From the NCBI RefSeq assembly GCF_000025845.1, contig NC_014014.1:248001-312000 (forward strand): a stretch of 64,000 nt of DNA, written 5' to 3'. Below the pieces are notes generated by a model that had not been told where the DNA came from, made no database searches, and saw only the letters and a list, made by a program, of their open reading frames with translations. This document shows positions 45,701 through 57,774 of the stretch, in pieces. The DNA comes from Mycoplasma crocodyli MP145. Its GTDB lineage: Bacteria > Bacillota_I > Bacilli_A > Mycoplasmatales > Metamycoplasmataceae. The position numbers were made by a program, and so were the translations under genes. Positions within the stretch are counted from its first letter, which is position 1. Every line of letters begins with the position of its first letter.

Positions 45701-47983
45701 ACAGCAGATGAATATAAAAGAACAATAATAACTTCAAAATCAACTCTTAAGACATTTCACCAAGATATAAAGGATAAAATGTATTCTGATAAAAATCATG
45801 TTGATAAAAATAGAGATATCTATTTACCACAACCTCTTGCAGAATACATAAGTAGTTTAGAAGACTTAACTTCTTTATTCAACATTAATTATACTCCGGA
45901 TATCTTTTTTGTTAGTCAATACAACCAAAAGGTTTCTGAGTTAAATGATCTAAAGAAAATTTTGGTATCATACAAACAAGATATTTTATCTCATATTCAA
46001 AAAGAAAACCTTATTGATGAAGAATTTTATCCAATTGATTCAATAACTACATATAGACTTGAACTAAGGATTCTTAGTGATGAAATAACACCAAAAAAAG
46101 AAACGTTAATTAATGAAGAAAAATATAACAAGTATAAAGAAAATATTAGTGCAAAAAAACATTCTCTTAAAACTTATAATAATCTTTTAGATGAAAAACT
46201 AACTAATGTATCTCATATTAATGGTTTAATTTATGATATTGATTCTGTTAACAAATTTGTTGAAGAAATAAAGAAACTAAGAACTGAAATAAAAGTTGGT
46301 TTCATAAAAAAAACATTGTATGATCAAAAAGTAGTTGAGATTTCAAAGATTCCTGAATTGCTTGTTACAAATAAAGCAAGTTATGATAAATTAATTAATG
46401 AGGCACTTTCAATAAGTTCTAGACTATATGTTCCTACATCATTTAACGCATATCTTATTGCTCTTAGAAATCTTCAAGCTAAATACAATAGTAAAACTGA
46501 TATAACAACAAATGAATTTAAGGTTATTAAAGAAGAATTAAACGAAAATGTTTATTCAAAACTTATTTCATATAAATCATTACTAATCAAAGACTTAAAT
46601 CTATATAGTCTTGATCCAAACAAAAATAATTATACAATCGAATCAAGCAAAGAATTGCTTGAAGAAGTATCTAAAATAAATGCTCTTATTTCAAAAGAAG
46701 ATTATGAAGTATCTTTAACGAATTATGAAGAATTTAAAAACAAATTACTTCTATTTAAAAATAAGTTAGTAACAAATAAATTCGAATTACTTGAAATAAT
46801 CAAGAAACTTGATGAATTCATCGACAAAGGAAAAAATCTATATAAGCCTGAAAGTGTAGAAAAATTTAGTTCCGCTATTAAAGAAATTAAATCAAAAGTC
46901 GTTTTATATGATGAAAAAATATTATATACAAGCATAGCTATTAATTTTAAAGAACAAATTGATAAAGCAAGTGCCTTGCTATTCAATTTTAAGGAGCAAT
47001 TGCTAAAAGATTTAAATACAAATCTATCAAATGATTATAACTATGCTACGCCAGGTAGTGTATCAATAGTAAATAAAGATTTAAATGATATTAAAGACAA
47101 TATTATAACTAGATCAGTAATAGAAATTGATGATTATATCGAATTAGATAAAAACATCAAAAAATCATTAAAAAAACTTATTACCTATAAAAGTTTACTT
47201 ATTAATAAAGTTTCTCTAATAAAAAATAAGTTACTCAATGATATTGCTGATTTTGAAATAAAACCTCTTTGAGATATTGATTTACAACTTTATAGTCAAA
47301 AATCAATAGATACCTTAGTAAATAAAATTAATACTCTTCTAAAAGACTATGAAAAAGAAGCATTAATAATTATTGATTCAACTTATAAAAATGAAAGTGT
47401 CAAACTTGACCAACTCATAAAAGAACTTTACAGCAATAAAGATGACTTAAACCAAACAATAGATAAAGCAAAAGATATTGATTTGAATCAATATTCCCCA
47501 GAGTCATATAGTGAATTCATTTTAAAAATTAATACTATTTCAGACTTGATAAATGCCGATTCAAAAATTACACACAATAAACATAGGTCTTATATTGAAC
47601 AAATAAACAACATAAACGATCTTTTAATATCATATAAGAAAAAAACATTGACCGATATTGAAACGTTAATATTCGAGGTTGCAAATGATAGAACCAAATA
47701 TAAAAATAAAGCTTACGAAAAATTCGATAAAAATATTAATGATTTAAAATCAAAGGTTTCAAACAATAATAATGTCCTAAAAAATGATTATTACCAATAC
47801 AATGATCGAATAAAAACTATCAAGTCTTACTTAAATAACTACTATTTCAATAAGAATCTTACATCGCATGAATTTGCAATGTGAGCTCTTGTTGTTGGTG
47901 GAAGTATGGGATTGTTTATGTTTTTAATCTTATTAATCTTCATATTTAAGAGTTTACTATTCAAAACCAAAGATAAATGATAA
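42713..47983 (+). CDS. Large repeat-containing surface protein 1 (signal, FIVAR-like repeats, C-terminal anchor)
   Basis: A 1,756-residue protein. The N-terminal signal (MKLKKGMLLASSTFLLSS) is followed by a beta-rich domain of about 230 residues with alternating hydrophobic strands (TIKIALDISSNKNFEQLTLMI), resembling a jelly-roll or carbohydrate-binding fold. The rest is a long helical stretch of repeats of about 80 residues (E-x-Y-x-x-E-S...F...I..L, then a YK-x-L-[LI]-x-[KD]-[IL] end), similar in style to FIVAR repeats of Gram-positive adhesins. Near the C-terminus comes a module shared with the next two genes (TKYKNKAYEKFDKNINDLKS ... YYFNKN), one membrane helix (ALVVGGSMGLFMFLILLIFI) and a basic tail. 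Promoter TATAAT at 42644; GAAAGGA before the ATG. The exact function is unknown; adhesion or a surface stalk is likely. Confidence 0.75.
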
Positions 47984-48179
47984 ACCAAAAAAGAACATAA
48001 AATAAATATTTAACAACAAACAAACTTTAAAAAAGATGAAAAATGAAACTTAATAATTTGATTATTTTCATTAAATTAGATTAATTTTATGAAAAATTAA
48101 TAATTTATGTTAATTTTAAAACAAATTTTAATAATTTTATTGCTTAAATGACTTTTTCATCTTGATATTTAAAGTTAAA

Positions 48180-48185
48180 TATAAT
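48180..48185 (+). promoter_or_regulatory. -10 box of large surface protein gene 2
   Basis: TATAAT 17 bp before the ATG, with GAAAGGAA as ribosome binding site between them. The 195 bp before this box holds no gene, only A+T-rich DNA with weak hairpins. Confidence 0.45.
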
Positions 48186-48202
48186 TTTTTTGAAAGGAAA
48201 TT

Positions 48203-51200
48203 ATGAATAAAAAAATAATTAAATCTAAAATATTTGCAGGAGGAGCACTGGCAACCTTATCTATGGCCACATTGGCTATAGTTCCTTCTGTAACATATGA
48301 ATATGAAAAGAATGAAAACAATATAAAATACACTTATTTAATAAATTCAATGAACCATATGAAATTTATCAATAAGAACAATACTCTTAAAATTAAAAGG
48401 TATTCTTATCATCTAAACAATGACCCAACACCGGATTTTTCTAAACTTAAGATAACTAATGATATTTTTTTTCCACGTGATGTCTGACGATCATTAGATG
48501 AAGTTAATAAAGCCTTTTTCAGATTTGATAATACTGATTATTTAAAAAATGATAAGTATTGTTTGTCCCACACATATGATGAACCGGTTGACATCAGATT
48601 TTTTTCTATGATTTTATCAACAAATTCAGTTAGAAAATTAAAGATAAGGTTATATGATAATTCTAATAATTTGCTTGACGAAGTAAATGATTTGTCTTCA
48701 AAAGATTTTTCAAACCCTGGAACTGGTTTCTTAAAACTTATTTTACCTTATGGTAAGTATCTAGCTTCTAAAAAAGAATCTAATTATCAAAATTATTTTT
48801 CATATGCTGGTAAGTTTATTGGAAATCCTGCATATATAAATCATTTTTATCCAACAAAAATTAAAAATGTAAAAAAAATAGAAATCATATTCAATGAAGT
48901 AAATATTCCTAATTGATCATCACGTCTTCAACCCTTATCTAATTCAGTGTATCTTCAACATATTGGTACATATAATGATAATTGTCAAATGAAAAATATA
49001 GACTTATTAGATGAATTGTCTAAAAAAGCTGATACTTTTTACACAAAACAGTCGCTTATTGATTATAGAAAAAAAATAGAATTTTTAAAAAATTCAGAAA
49101 TGGTTAAAATTAATAATTTTTTAAATGATTTTAGTTTTAGTGATATATCTTTCCAAAAACAAAGAGCGGCTTACACGTTTAAAAATTACTTTAGTTGAGA
49201 ACCAAATGAATTGGTAAATGAGCAAAACCATATAAAATCTGAGTTATCTAACATTCTTGTTTATATTAAAGATGAATTACTAAACTATTTAAATAATCAT
49301 AGAATTGATAATGAAAATGATTATACAAAAACTTCTTATGATACCTTTATAAGTAAAAAAACAAATCTTACAACCGAAATTAATAATATTAATAATGAAA
49401 ATTTTAATGAAACGATAAAGAATGAAAAAATAATAGTTTTTGAAAATTACATAAAAGAATTAGTATCTAATAAGAATGATTTTATCAAAAATCAATTACC
49501 TATTTTTGAATCTAAAAAGAATGATTTGAATTCTTTTCCTAACTCTGTAAAAGAAGAATGAAACACTTATGTTAATAATCTTAGTTCTAGAGTAAACACT
49601 ATGTTATCAATGTCAAGAAATCAACATTCAGAGTTAATTACTGAAGCTAACGATTATTTAATTAAACTTAAAAAACAAAACAAATCAAATAAGGATATTT
49701 TAATTGCTTTAATTGAGGAAAAAAAGAAAATAACCGATGAAAAACACACCAAAAAATCTGTTGAAGATTATTTAGCAAAATTGGAAACTATCCTTACAGA
49801 AATTAATAAAATTTCTATTATTGAACCTGACACTCAATTCAATAGTTTTAACGATCAAATTAAAAATGCTACTAATTTACTAATATCATATAAAGTTGAT
49901 ATAACTAACCTTACTATTTGACCAGATTCTATTATTAAGAATTATTATGACAAAGAAGTAGTGGCTTTGTTTGAAAAGTTGTTAAACGATATTAAAAGCC
50001 AATATGATGCTATTGATTTACCTACAAAAGAAAATTATCAAAATGTGAAAAATCAAATAGAAACAGGTAAAAATAATTTATTAGAAAATAGTTATAAAAA
50101 AATGCTTGATAAATTAATGTTTGCTTATGATACAAAAAAACCTGTGGGAATTATTAATATACTTGGTTCTAATCCTGAAGATAGCGGAATTAATTCTGAA
50201 TTATATAATTCTAAAAAGAATGAAATTCAAATAATTAAAAGTAAGTTAGATACATTAGATGTGATTGATGAAGCATTTTATTTAGAAAAGAAAATAATTG
50301 TTGATTCATGAATTAAAGATAATGTAAAAATATATAAAGATCAAATAATATCTAATATAGAAGATATTAAAAAATCACCTTTATTTGAATTCATGTACTT
50401 CGAGGAAAGAATAAAACTTTTAAATGAAATAAGTGATGAATTTAATTCAAAAGATATTACTGATTTCAAAACAATTAAAAAAGCAAATTATGATGAATTT
50501 ATTGTCAAAAGTAATGATTGAAAAAATAGGTTATCTAACAAAACAAATCAGCAATATCTATTAGACATTATTAAAAAAATAGAGGAAAATCAATTTGTAG
50601 GAAAAAACCAAGATTTGGTAAATACTCTAAAAACAAAAATCAATGAAATTAAAACCACTAAGGTTAATAGTGATAAAATTACCGATACGAAAACACAAGA
50701 AATAAAAAATGAAATAGATTTAGTTCTTTCAACTTTATTATCAAATAAAGAAATTTTAACAAAATTACTTGATGAATGAAAAGTTAATGAACAATTTTAT
50801 ACTATTGAAACATGGTTAGATTTTAATACAACATTAGCAGTGATAGAAAATGAAACAAATTCAAACCAAACAATTTCAGAAGATGAATTAGATTTATATA
50901 AATCTAGAATTACAAATGCTGCTATATCATTGGTAAAAAATAAAGATAATCTATTAGATTTAATTGATTCTAAGTTGATTATTCCTTCAACATCTTATAT
51001 ACCAAATTCACATGCTGTATTTATTCAAAAAATTAAAGAGTTAAAACTTGCTGTTGTAGGTTCACCTAACATATCAAATACTCAATATAAATCATTTAAT
51101 GATCAAATTAAAAACTTAGAAAAAAAACTTATCGGTTATAAAGATCAATTAATTTTATTGATTAATGATAAGAAAATAAAGAAGATTACAGTTTTCCCTA

Positions 51201-51907
51201 TTCCCTCTCAAAATGAATATAATAGAGAAGTCACTAAACTATTTGACCAAATAAACACTGAAAAATCAATTAATTTGACAAAATATAATGATTACAAAAA
51301 AAAGATAGATGAACTTGACAATTTATTACGTTCATATAGAGATAGATTATTGAATGAACTTGAATTGCTCGAACAAATAAGCGATACTTATTACGAAGAT
51401 AAATCATATTCTGCTTTTAGCAATGAAATAAAAACTCAAAAAAACCTAATTACTATCATTACCAATATTGGTGAGGATGAATATATTACATATTCAACAA
51501 ATTTAAATGCTGCAAAACTACTACTTGTTTCCTATAAGTCATTATTAATTAAAGAAATTGAAAAAGCAGAATCTACAAATCCTGATAATTATGTAGCAAG
51601 TTCGTTTAAAACTCTTACTGATTATTTAAAGGATAAAAGACAAGTATATAAAAGTGTTGAAAATATTAATCTTGAAGAATTCAATAGAGTCAAAGATGAA
51701 ATTGATAATTTGATAAACAATCTTCAAACATTTAAATTAGGTCTTGTTAAATATATTAATGATAAAAAAGTTGATGCTGTATTAGTTTATTATAGTAAAA
51801 CTTCTAAAGATAAATATATAAAAATGCTTGATAACGAATTATTAAGATTAGAATTACCTTCACTTAAAATAGATAAAACAGAATATGATATATATGTTAA
51901 AAAATAA
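48203..51907 (+). CDS. Large repeat-containing surface protein 2, N-terminal part ended by a frameshift
   Basis: 1,234 codons from the signal peptide (MNKKIIKSKIFAGGALATLS) to an in-frame TAA. It has a jelly-roll-like region (VRKLKIRLYDNSNNLLDEV ... VKKIEIIFNEVNI) up to about residue 250, then helical repeats of about 80 residues. From about residue 850 on it aligns with the paralogue at 53603 (for example YTPNSY/YIPNSH, IKELK, LLVSYK). The stop follows AAAAAA at 51899-51904. The reading frame that matches the paralogue continues in the -1 frame, so this product lacks the membrane anchor. It would be released or degraded unless the frame is restored. Confidence 0.75.
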
Positions 51908-53340
51908 ATAGAATATTTTTAGATAATCTTGAATCTAATAAATCTATTCTTGTTAAATATATTAACGATGTTCTTGCAACTGCAAAAGAAAAAAGTAAAT
52001 CGATACTTCCTGCTAAATATAATAACTTTATAAAAAATATAAAACAAATAGAAAATGATTTAATTTCAGTAGGAGATAAAATTGATGAGTCAGGATTATT
52101 AAGTTATAAGGAAAAAATTGATAAAGAAGTTGATTTAATCTATAATTTAAAGGAAGATTTATTAAAAATACTTACAAAAGAAAATAATAAACAAATTTAT
52201 ACAAATGAAAGTTGAAATATATATAAATCTAAAATAAATCAAACAATTGAATTTATCAAAGCAAAAGAAAAAATTACTTTTGAAGAATTTGAAAAAGAAG
52301 TTAATGAATTAGCAACGCTTGAAAAAAATGTACTCATTACTATCAGGTCTGTACTTCTTGAGTATATTAATGATTTAATTAAAGCTAAAAACTTCTCTGA
52401 ATATACACCTATTTCAGAGCAACTTTACCAAAAAGCTGTTGATGAAAAACTGGCTATATTAAATAATCCTTCTTCAATTGTAAATATATTTACTGAAACA
52501 TCAATAAAGGATGAATTTACAAAAGTAATAGAGCCTCTTCTTAAAAAGAATATTGATGAATATAACAATAAATTAAAAAATCTAAAAGAATATTCAGCCG
52601 ATAACTTCACCGAAGAATCTTGAGAAAAATTCGATAAGGAAATCCTTAAAAAAGTTGAAGAAGCTACCTTCCTTTCAACAATGGACCAAGCAACTTATGT
52701 TCAAAAGACAAATGAATTAAAAACAATTGAAAGTGTTTTGGTTGCTTATAAAGACTTATTGATTAAGGAACTAAGTAAAAATATTAAAGAATATAGTGCT
52801 AAAAAAACTAAATATAGATCATCAGCATTCAAGAAATATAATAAATATTTTGTAAAACTTGAAAATAATGTTAAAGAACAGCCTAATATTAATAGAGATG
52901 TATATCACAACTATCAAGATGAATTAGGAAAAACAACAAATCTATTAACAAACTATTATGCAAACAGCAAAATGACATTTATTGAATACTTTATTTGAAT
53001 ATTATTTATTGGTACTTTAGGTGCGACTGGTTTCTTAGCATACTTACTAACTCTAAGAACACTTAAAAAAGTAAAAGCAAAACAAAAAGCAAAGATGCTA
53101 AATGATCAAAATCAAACATTATCAAATGATTGATATGGACCAAATAACAGTTCAAATGCTGGATTAATAGGAAACACTCAATCAGTACCTGTTCAACCAC
53201 AAAACTTTACACAAATGAATGCACTTCCTGGAGTAAATAATCCTCAACCACAAGGCTACCCACAAGGACAACCAGGTTATGCTCAACCACAACAACCAAA
53301 TAACACCCAAACTTTTGATGAAACAAACTTTAAAAAATAA
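51908..53340 (+). pseudogene. Out-of-frame C-terminal part of large surface protein 2
   Basis: This continues the preceding gene in the -1 frame; with one extra A in the A6 tract the joined product would be about 1,712 residues. The part encodes more helical repeats, then the shared module KTKYRSSAFKKYNKYF ... LLTNYYANSKM. A membrane helix follows (FIEYFIWILFIGTLGATGFLAYLL), then a cytoplasmic tail rich in Pro and Gln (NNPQPQGYPQGQPGYAQPQQ). There is no suitable start at its beginning; the first in-frame ATG is at 52681, without a ribosome site. The coding pattern is otherwise undamaged, with no further stops, which suggests the shift is recent, reversible or recoded. Confidence 0.7.
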
Positions 53341-53357
53341 ATAAATTCTAAAATAAG

Positions 53358-53380
53358 AAAACCCTCTTTTGAGGGTTTTT
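53358..53380 (+). terminator. Terminator after large surface protein gene 2
   Basis: AAAACCCTC pairs with GAGGGTTTT around TTTT, followed by T residues. It is the strongest terminator in the region and lies just beyond the end of the out-of-frame part. Confidence 0.85.
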
Positions 53381-53555
53381 GTATATTGAGACAATTTATA
53401 TTTATCAAGCATTTATTAAAAGCAAAATATAAATTTATTGAAAATTAATATTTTAAATTAATTTAATTTTTATTAATATTTTCTTAAAAGTGAAAATTAT
53501 TGAGAAATAATTAATAAATTTGTTTTTTTAAATAATTGGTTGAATATCTCGTAAA

Positions 53556-53584
53556 TTGAAATAAATATTACAAAATAATATAAT
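53556..53584 (+). promoter_or_regulatory. Promoter of large surface protein gene 3
   Basis: TTGAAA (53556-53561) and TATAAT (53579-53584) separated by exactly 17 bp, close to the sigma-70 consensus. GTGAAAGGA follows before the ATG at 53603. The 175 bp between the previous terminator and this promoter hold no gene. Confidence 0.65.
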
Positions 53585-53602
53585 TATAGTGAAAGGATAA
53601 TT

Positions 53603-56600
53603 ATGACTAAAAAAATTAATAGAAAATTTTTGACTTTGTTATGTTCTTCTATATTTTTAGCTTCTTCTATTACTGTAGCAACTTCAGGTACAATAAAAGA
53701 CCCATTTATAAAAAGAGATTTTATTCAATACCTTGATACAAAACACAGAAATGTTACAGGAAAGAAAGGGTATTATTATATAAAATCATATAAAGAATAT
53801 TATTGAAAATATACAGCTTTATATGAGGAAGTATCTTCATTTGATGATGAAACTTTCACAGAAGATCTTTCTAGCCATTATACAACAATATATCAAAGAA
53901 TTGAAGGTGGTCTAATTTGGAATAAGGACTATCTATTAAAAAATTCATTTAATTGAGATCTCGATTTTCTAAAATATTTCTCTACAGTTAAAGAGCAATG
54001 AGATGCTTTTACTAATGATAAAAAACAAAAAATAAATAATCAACGTTTTATTGCTAATGCTGCCTTAAAAACTTATGAAAGTGAGATTAATGATTTTAAA
54101 ACAAATTTATTGTTAAGTAACAAAACATACAAGCAAACTTTACTAAATTATATCGATGAAATAAATAAAATAGATGATACATTTTATACTAGTACTTCTG
54201 TTAATGATTTCAACAGGGATATAGTTGATTTATTGAATAAAATAAATAAAACAGATTTAATTTATGTGTATGAATATAATGTTTTAAACAATCAAATACA
54301 TGCAGTCAAAAATAAACTAGAGACTTACAAAAAAACAATTGAAAATATTTTTTTAGATGTATTCCCATACCAAAAGATATATTTTGATGAAACTTCTTTT
54401 GATCAATTTCAAGTTGTTATTAAAGGTTTAAAAGATAAATATACATCTCTTGTGAAACCTTCTAAAACAGATACGATAACATTAACTGCTGAAATATTAC
54501 AAACTACACAAGAATTGGAAAAACATAGTTATAAAATACTTATGTCTAATTACATAAAAGCCTATGATAAAAACACTTTACTAGGTGTTATTGATTTAAT
54601 AAATTTTAATCTTGAAGAAAAAGGTGTACATCCCGATAATTACAATCAAAATTTAAGCGAGATTAATGCTATATATAATGTTAATAATTCATCAGCTTCT
54701 TGTGATAAAAACACATATAACGAAAGAAAAGAACTAATAGATACTTGGGTTTTAAATAATCTTGTTTTTTATAAAGATAAAATATTAGCAAATATTAAAA
54801 TATTTAAAGAATCACCTGAATTATTAGAATATACGGTTTTAGAAACAAAAACTACTGTTTTAAACGAACTTAACAATTATCAATATATTGTAGAGACTAA
54901 AACTACTGACACATTTAGAAATTCAGACTATGCCGATTATGAAACTAAAATAAATGAATGAAAACAAAAAATATTAACAGTTACTAATCATGATTATTTA
55001 ATTAACTTGATAAAAAATACAAAAGACAAGGTTTATGCTAATGTTTCACCAGATAGAATTAATTCATTCATTGTTAAATTAGATAAGATAAATGAAGATA
55101 TATTAAAACATAATCTTAAAATTAATCATGACTTATGTAAAAAATACAAAACTCAAATAAAAGAATTTGATGATTTAATATTAAGCAATAAGGAAAAAAT
55201 TTATCAATTAATTTCTGAATGAAGTTTAAAAAGCAAATATTACACCATTCAATCATGAGTTGATTTTAGAGAGTTAATAACAAATATAAAAAATCAAATT
55301 AATCCTGATTCTTTTGTTGTTTCAGATGAATTGTTTGAACAATATAAAACACAAATAACGACTGCTTTAAATTCTTTGGTATCAAATAAATCTAAGCTAG
55401 ATGAAATAATTGAACAAAAACTTTCTATTCAATCGACAAAATATACTCCAAATTCTTATGATAATTATTTAGTCAAAATTAAAGAACTAAAAATTTCATT
55501 AATAGGTTCTACAAATATTACAACAGATCAATTATCAGCAATAGAAATTCAAATAGCAAAATATGAAAAACTACTTGTTGAATATAAAAAACAATTATTA
55601 ATTTTGATAGATAATAAGAAAAAGGCTGATATTAGTTTATATCCGGATTTTTCACAAGAAGAATATCTTAAAAAACTAGACTCGTTATTGACAAATATTA
55701 ATAATGAAGCAGAGATAGATTTAATTAAGTTTAATGAATATGATACTTTAATTAATAATGCTAAAGAATTATTAAAAACTTATAAAGAGTTTCTTTTAAT
55801 TGATGTATTAGAACTTGAAGCAATAGAAAAAAAATACTATTCTGAAGATTCGTTTAATCTCTTTTCTAATGATTTTAAAAATCAAAAGAATTTAATTGCT
55901 TTTGACTCATCAATAGATTTAACTAAATATCTAACATATAAAAATAATTTATCTAAAAGTAAAGAACTTTTAGTTTCATATAAAACATTATTAAACAAAG
56001 AAATAGAAAAAGTTGAACGTTTAGATAAAAATAACTACTGAGATGATTCATATAACAAATTAATAAACTATATAAATGAATTAAAGATCGAATATAATTC
56101 AATTGAAAATATTGAATTTATAAAATATAATGAACTTAAAATAAAAATTCATGATTTAATGGATAATCTTCAAGATCTTAAAATTGGTTTGAAAATATAT
56201 ATCAACACTAGAAAGAACGATGGTCAATTAATTTACTTCACAGAACAGTCTAAAGCTCAGTATCTTCAAAATCTTGATGTTCAATTATCATCAATAAATA
56301 ATTCACCAATTAATTTTGATCGGGGACAATATAATAAGTACAAAGAATATATTGATAATCTCTCAACATCTCTTCAATCTAACAAGGAATGACTTATTAA
56401 ACAAATTGCTATAGCAACAAATAATGTTGAGGAATTTCAAGTTTCTATATTGCCTGAAAAATACAAAAAGTTTTTAACGGATGTAAAAGCACTTAAAAAA
56501 GAAGTGGAAGATCAATTACAAATATCTATTAAACAAGCAAAGATATATGATGATAATTTAAATATCTTAGTAAGCTTAGTATGTGATTTAAAAAATTCCT

Positions 56601-57727
56601 TATTAAGTAAAATAGATTTTTATCTTAATGAAAAAGACTATCAAATATATCTTGGTTCAAGTGTATCTTTATTTAAAGATAAAATTAAGTTAAAAAAAAC
56701 TTTTATCCAAAATAAAGATAAAATTTCATTTATTGAACACAACAAAATTATTGAGGAGATAGACATTTTAGAAATTTCATCATTGAAAACATTAAAAACC
56801 GATTTATTAATGAAAATTGAGAATCTAAATAAAAATAAAAACTTCCTTGAATATACTCCGCAATCAGAAAGTCAATATCATAAAGCAATTGATACTCAAC
56901 TTGAAATTCTTAATAATCCAAATTCGTTAGTTAATCTAGATGTTTATACATCAATGAAAAATGAGTTAGAAAATTCTATTGAAAAAATGCTTATTAAAAA
57001 TATTGATGATTATGCTCTTCAATTAGAAAAACAAATGGATCTTTCTAAAGATGATTATACTAGCGAATCATGAGAAAAATTTAATACTGAACTAAAAAAG
57101 AAAAATGATGAGTATTCATTCTTTACATCGTTAGACCAAATTAATTATCTAAGGTTGTCTAATGAATTAAATGGACTAAGTAAATTATTAATCACATATA
57201 AAGAGGTTCTTGAAAAAGAATTGATAAATAATCAAAAAGAGTATTCTTCTAATAAAGGCAAATATAGAAGTTCTGCATGCAAAAAATACGATAAATACTT
57301 TGAAAAATTAAAACATGAAGTCAATAACAAAATCATTATAAACAAAAATGATTACAATTCATATAAAGAAAAACTTAGTTCAACATCAAACTTATTAAAT
57401 AATTATTATGTCAACAATAAAATGAGCTTTATGGAATATCTTGTATGGATTTTACTTATTGCAACAACAGCTGGAATAGGAGTATTAGTTTTCTTTATTA
57501 AAAAATCAATAAAGAAAAGAAAAAATGTTATATATCCCAATAATCAAGATGCATCATTGAATTTAGACCTGAGCAACCAACTACCCAACGAAACTTATCC
57601 AAATTACTTAGAAGCTTTACCAGAACCAGAACTAAACAATTACACTAATGTACAACTTGAACCATTAGAAACACATAATACTAATATAAAACCTAATTCA
57701 AACAAACCTAAGCGTCACAAGAAATAA
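53603..57727 (+). CDS. Large repeat-containing surface protein 3 (intact paralogue)
   Basis: A 1,374-residue protein with signal segment (KFLTLLCSSIFLASSITVA) and no obvious beta domain, so the helical repeats begin almost at once. Repeats of about 80 residues share the [YF]K-x-x-L-[LI] ending. Its last 800 residues are homologous to protein 2. The shared module GKYRSSACKKYDKYFEKLK ... LLNNYYVNNKM precedes the membrane helix (FMEYLVWILLIATTAGIGVLVFF). The cytoplasmic tail is basic and then rich in Asn, Leu, Pro and Glu (ALPEPELNN). The reading frame is intact where protein 2 is broken. Strong promoter; own terminator. An adhesion or stalk role is inferred only. Confidence 0.78.
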
Positions 57728-57737
57728 TTACTATTAA

Positions 57738-57763
57738 AATCCTTCTTGGTATCAAGGAGGATT
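57738..57763. terminator. Terminator between surface protein gene 3 and the kinase gene
   Basis: AATCCTTCTTG pairs with CAAGGAGGATT (11 bp, one G-T pair) around GTAT, followed by a T-run on the plus strand. It lies between convergent genes and may act on both. Confidence 0.75.
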
Positions 57764-57774
57764 TTTTGTTAATA

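Noticed and set aside
52681-53340. Separate small membrane protein starting at the ATG at 52681
   Set aside because: No ribosome binding site or promoter is present, and coding similarity to the paralogue extends uninterrupted upstream to the frameshift at about 51904.
32292-57727. CRISPR array or DNA-level tandem repeats in the large surface genes
   Set aside because: Repetition is seen at protein level only; I found no near-identical short DNA repeats with regular spacers.
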